This document shows, piece by piece, positions 61,681-64,000 of a stretch of 64,000 bases of DNA. Both the position numbers and the translations under genes were made by a program. This stretch comes from Paracoccaceae bacterium Fryx2. Lineage in GTDB: Bacteria; Pseudomonadota; Alphaproteobacteria; Rhodobacterales; Rhodobacteraceae. Numbering within the stretch: position 1 is the stretch's first letter; the number at the start of each line of letters is the position of its first letter. Under the pieces are notes generated by a model. The model did no database searches, was not told the DNA's origin, and worked only from the letters and a program-made list of their open reading frames with translations. The stretch is taken from the NCBI GenBank assembly GCA_032334235.1, contig JAVSGI010000005.1, positions 310,001 through 374,000 on the forward strand. Direction: 5' to 3'.

Positions 61681-62943
61681 ATGGATATCGTTCCCCTCAT
61701 CGACCGGATCGGCGAGGCCCCGACGGCTGCGCTGTTCGGACTGGCCACCGGCATGGTGTTCGGCATCGCGGCGCAACGCTCGGCCTTCTGCCTGCGCGCG
61801 GCGACGGTCGAGTTTGCCCGGGGCATCATGGGCGCGCGCGTCGCGGTGTGGCTGCTGACGTTCTCCACCGCGCTGGTCTGGGTCCAGGGTGCGCAGATGC
61901 TGGGCCTGTTCCGTGCCGAAGAGGCGCGGATGATGGCTGTCACCGGGTCGTGGTCGGGGGCGATGATCGGCGGTCTGGTGTTCGGCTCGGGGATGGTGCT
62001 GGCGCGCGGCTGCTCGGGGCGCCTGCTGGTGCTGGCGGCCACGGGCAACCTGCGCTCGGTGGTCTCGGGGCTGATCTTCGCGGTGGTGGCGCAGATGAGC
62101 CTGCACGGCTGGCTGGCGCCCTTGCGCGACCGCATCGCGCGGCTCTGGGTCACGCCGGGCGGGCGCAATGTCGACCTGCGCGAGGCGCTGGGCCTGCCTG
62201 CGCAAAGCGGCATGGTGCTGGGGCTCATGATCGCGGTGCTGGCGCTGTATCTGGCACGCCGCAACCGGATCGGGGCGGGCACGCTGGTCTTCGGGGCCGG
62301 GGTCGGCTTTGCCGTGGCGCTGGGATGGGTGCTGACCTTCACGCTGGCACAGGCGAGTTTCGACCCGATGAGCGTGACCTCGGTCACCTTCACCGGGCCT
62401 TCGGCCAACACGCTGATGTATTTCCTGACCCCCGACCGGGTGTTCGAATTCGACATCGGTCTGGTGCCCGGGGTATTTCTGGGTGCGTTCCTCGCAGCGG
62501 CGTGGAAGGGCGAGTTGAAGTTTCAGGGCTTCGACGGCGAAGGCAGCATGCGCCGGGCGATGGTCGGCGCGGTGATGATGGGCTTTGGCGGGATGCTGGC
62601 CGGGGGCTGCTCGATCGGGGCAGGGGTATCGGGCGGGTCGATCTTTGTCGCCACCGCCTGGCTTGCGCTGCTGTGCATGTGGATCGGGGCGGTTCTGACC
62701 GATCTGGCGGGGCAGGGTGGCCGCCCCGGCGCGATGCTTGGCCGTGTCTCGGGGAGCGCCTCAAACCTCGTTCACGAACCTGTAGGCGCCATCCGCGCGT
62801 TCGGCATGGCCGATGCCGCCGCCGGGCAGGTGAAAGCCGATCAGGCGCATTCCGTGCGACGCGATCTGATCCAGCAGGCCGACCCGCGTTGCGGCGGCCA
62901 GCGCGCTGTCCTGATCCGAACCCGAGGCCCAGTCTGGCCGTGA
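61681..62943 (+). CDS. YeeE/YedE (TsuA-like) sulfur-compound transporter with antisense-derived tail
   Basis: Inner-membrane protein of 420 residues with about nine hydrophobic segments. The conserved Cys motifs of thiosulfate-importing YeeE proteins are visible: RSAFCLRA (about 34-41), LARGCSGRLLVL (about 107-118) and LAGGCSIGAGVSGGS (about 306-320). The family part ends near residue 350. The last 60 residues are translated from DNA that is antisense to an MBL-fold hydrolase fragment, and the stop codon (62941-62943) is the first triplet of the IS3 element. The tail is therefore probably not native. An Fnr-type box upstream suggests oxygen control. Confidence 0.85.
   Translation: MDIVPLIDRIGEAPTAALFGLATGMVFGIAAQRSAFCLRAATVEFARGIMGARVAVWLLTFSTALVWVQGAQMLGLFRAEEARMMAVTGSWSGAMIGGLVFGSGMVLARGCSGRLLVLAATGNLRSVVSGLIFAVVAQMSLHGWLAPLRDRIARLWVTPGGRNVDLREALGLPAQSGMVLGLMIAVLALYLARRNRIGAGTLVFGAGVGFAVALGWVLTFTLAQASFDPMSVTSVTFTGPSANTLMYFLTPDRVFEFDIGLVPGVFLGAFLAAAWKGELKFQGFDGEGSMRRAMVGAVMMGFGGMLAGGCSIGAGVSGGSIFVATAWLALLCMWIGAVLTDLAGQGGRPGAMLGRVSGSASNLVHEPVGAIRAFGMADAAAGQVKADQAHSVRRDLIQQADPRCGGQRAVLIRTRGPVWP
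62761..62940 (-). pseudogene. C-terminal remnant of an MBL-fold metallo-hydrolase, truncated by IS3
   Basis: The 59 codons before a TGA at 62763-62761 read as a typical MBL-fold hydrolase end: SALAAATRVGLLDQIASHGM, then LIGFHLPGGGIGHAERADG and AYRFVNEV. The zinc-binding N-terminal part is missing; the sequence is cut at 62940/62941 by the IS end. The rest may lie beyond the IS, outside the window. The call relies on the characteristic GFHxPxxGxGH-type motif and the YRF end. Confidence 0.75.
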
Positions 62944-62981
62944 ACCGCCCCGGGTTTACCGGAGGGTGGTTTGTTCAATGA

Positions 62982-63887
62982 CTACGCGACCATATCGAGT
63001 GAGTTCAGGTTTGCATAGAACGCCTCCTCTGCTTCTGCGGGTGGGATGTATCCGATTGGGCCAAGCAGGCGGCGGTTGTTATACCAATCGATCCATTTCA
63101 GCGTTTCCCATTCGACCTCGCGCATTGATTTCCAGGGGCCGATCTGGTTGATGACCTCTGTCTTGAACAGGCCGATGACGCATTCAGCCAAGGCGTTGTC
63201 ATAGGCATCGCCAACTGTTCCAACGGAAAGGTCGATCTCGGCCTTGGCCAGGCGTTCGGTGTATTTGATCGACAGGTATTGTGATCCGCGGTCCGAATGG
63301 TGGACCAAGCTCTTGTTATCCGGCGTCTTTCTTTGCCAGATCGCTTGCTCCAGCGCGTCGAGCACAAACTGGGTCTTCATCGATGTCGAGACGCGCCAAC
63401 CGACAATACGACGTGCAAAGACGTCGATGACGAAGGCCACGTAGACGGTGCCGGACCATGTGGGCACATAGGTGAAATCTGAAACCCACAGCTTGTTCGG
63501 CCGATCCGCCATGAACAGCCGGTTCACCTTGTCGTCCGGGCAAGGCAGAGACGTGTCAGGATTGGTCGTGATGACCTTCTTGCCACGGACCACGCCCCTG
63601 ATGCCCAGATGGCGCATCAATCGTTCCACGGTGCAGCGGGCGGCGTCTTCACCCTGCCGTCGCAAAACATGCCAGATCTTCCGCGCGCCATAGAGCTTGC
63701 GGTTGGCATCCCAGGCCGCGTCGATCTTGAGGCTCAGGGCGGCATCCGATTTGGCCCGGGCCGAGGCCCGGTCAGGATCACGCATGATCGCCCGCCGGTC
63801 ATAAAAGGTGGAAGGGGCAAACTGCAGTGCCCTGCAGATCGGCTCGACCCCGAATGCCTCTCGGCTTTCCTCAATGAAAGCAGTCAT
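62982..63887 (-). CDS. IS3-family transposase OrfB
   Basis: DDE integrase-type transposase of 301 residues. An HTH_21-like region ([16 protein letters not shown], about 66-81) precedes the rve core with [14 protein letters not shown] (first Asp), [12 protein letters not shown] (second Asp) and [16 protein letters not shown] (Glu). The C-terminal [19 protein letters not shown] is typical. The ATG overlaps the OrfA stop (ATGA), where the fusion transposase is usually made by frameshifting. Confidence 0.96.
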   Translation of the reverse strand: MTAFIEESREAFGVEPICRALQFAPSTFYDRRAIMRDPDRASARAKSDAALSLKIDAAWDANRKLYGARKIWHVLRRQGEDAARCTVERLMRHLGIRGVVRGKKVITTNPDTSLPCPDDKVNRLFMADRPNKLWVSDFTYVPTWSGTVYVAFVIDVFARRIVGWRVSTSMKTQFVLDALEQAIWQRKTPDNKSLVHHSDRGSQYLSIKYTERLAKAEIDLSVGTVGDAYDNALAECVIGLFKTEVINQIGPWKSMREVEWETLKWIDWYNNRRLLGPIGYIPPAEAEEAFYANLNSLDMVA

Positions 63888-64000
63888 TTGCGAAACGGGC
63901 GGTCGAGCTCCGCCTGGGCAAAATACGCTGAAGCTTTGCGCAGAATCTCGTTCGCTTGCCGCAGTTCCCGGTTCTCGCGCTCAAGCTCTTTGATCCGCGC
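63884..64000 (-). CDS. IS3-family OrfA, C-terminal end only
   Basis: The last 38 codons of OrfA, with a leucine-zipper-like [18 protein letters not shown] segment followed by [13 protein letters not shown]. OrfA binds the IS ends through an N-terminal HTH that lies outside the window. The stop overlaps OrfB. Confidence 0.92.
   Translation of the reverse strand, partial: ARIKELERENRELRQANEILRKASAYFAQAELDRPFRK

Larger units (their letters stand above)
62941..64000 (-). mobile_element. IS3-family insertion sequence (runs off the window)
   Basis: The visible end begins TGAACCGCCCCGGG, a typical IS3-type terminus starting with TG. It contains the transposase OrfB and the end of OrfA in the usual overlapping arrangement. 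The other end, and hence the target duplication, is beyond base 64000. Confidence 0.9.

Noticed and set aside
62941-64000. Target-site duplication of the IS3-family element
   Set aside because: Only one end is in the window, so the duplication cannot be determined.

Overview
The window is GC-rich, densely coded DNA from an alphaproteobacterium, most likely of the Rhodobacter/Paracoccus group. The evidence is a TakP-like TRAP transporter, a YeeE/YedE protein with an FnrL-type box, twin-arginine binding proteins and many ATGA gene overlaps. This placement is inferred from gene content, not from a marker gene.

Region 1 (1-5112) is a sugar cassette on the + strand: the end of an ABC sugar-binding protein, two permeases, a SorC-type regulator and a xylulokinase. 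A gene-poor stretch with a 17-bp tandem repeat, tRNA-Glu and a MltB-type lytic transglycosylase follow.

Region 2 (6754-22532) is the most interesting part, a bacterial microcompartment (BMC) locus. A DeoR regulator faces a tight + strand operon: a class III aminotransferase-fold PLP enzyme, a CoA-acylating aldehyde dehydrogenase, a tandem BMC shell protein, a small unknown protein, a BMC-P vertex protein, a BMC-H protein, a second tandem BMC protein, an APH-fold kinase and a short LuxR-type protein. Converging on it are a short-chain dehydrogenase, a Pot-type ABC transporter, a cysteine hydrolase and a B12-dependent diol dehydratase whose large and medium subunits are fused. The enzyme set matches the Rhodococcus/Mycobacterium (RMM, aminoacetone/1-amino-2-propanol) type: amino alcohol is phosphorylated, the phosphate is eliminated to propionaldehyde, and this is oxidised to propionyl-CoA. 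The adjoining dehydratase could supply the same aldehyde from 1,2-propanediol.

Region 3 (22623-56995) is a surface-polysaccharide island: flippase, several glycosyltransferases, UDP-xylose synthesis, a WlbA/WlbB/WlbE-like amino-uronic acid set, NeuD-like and WecG-like enzymes, a Wzz/BY-kinase, an O-antigen ligase/polymerase and a large RTX beta-helix protein. Mobile DNA has hit it repeatedly. An IS21 element cuts the initiating sugar-phosphate transferase in two, a 99-bp MITE changes the end of a LuxR-type regulator, and two IS5-family elements sit between genes. The initiating transferase is therefore probably inactive in this strain unless another copy exists.

Region 4 (57011-64000) holds tRNA-Cys, a TakP-like TRAP transporter, a YeeE/YedE transporter with an Fnr-type box, the tail of an MBL-fold hydrolase, and an IS3-family element that truncated the hydrolase and runs off the window.
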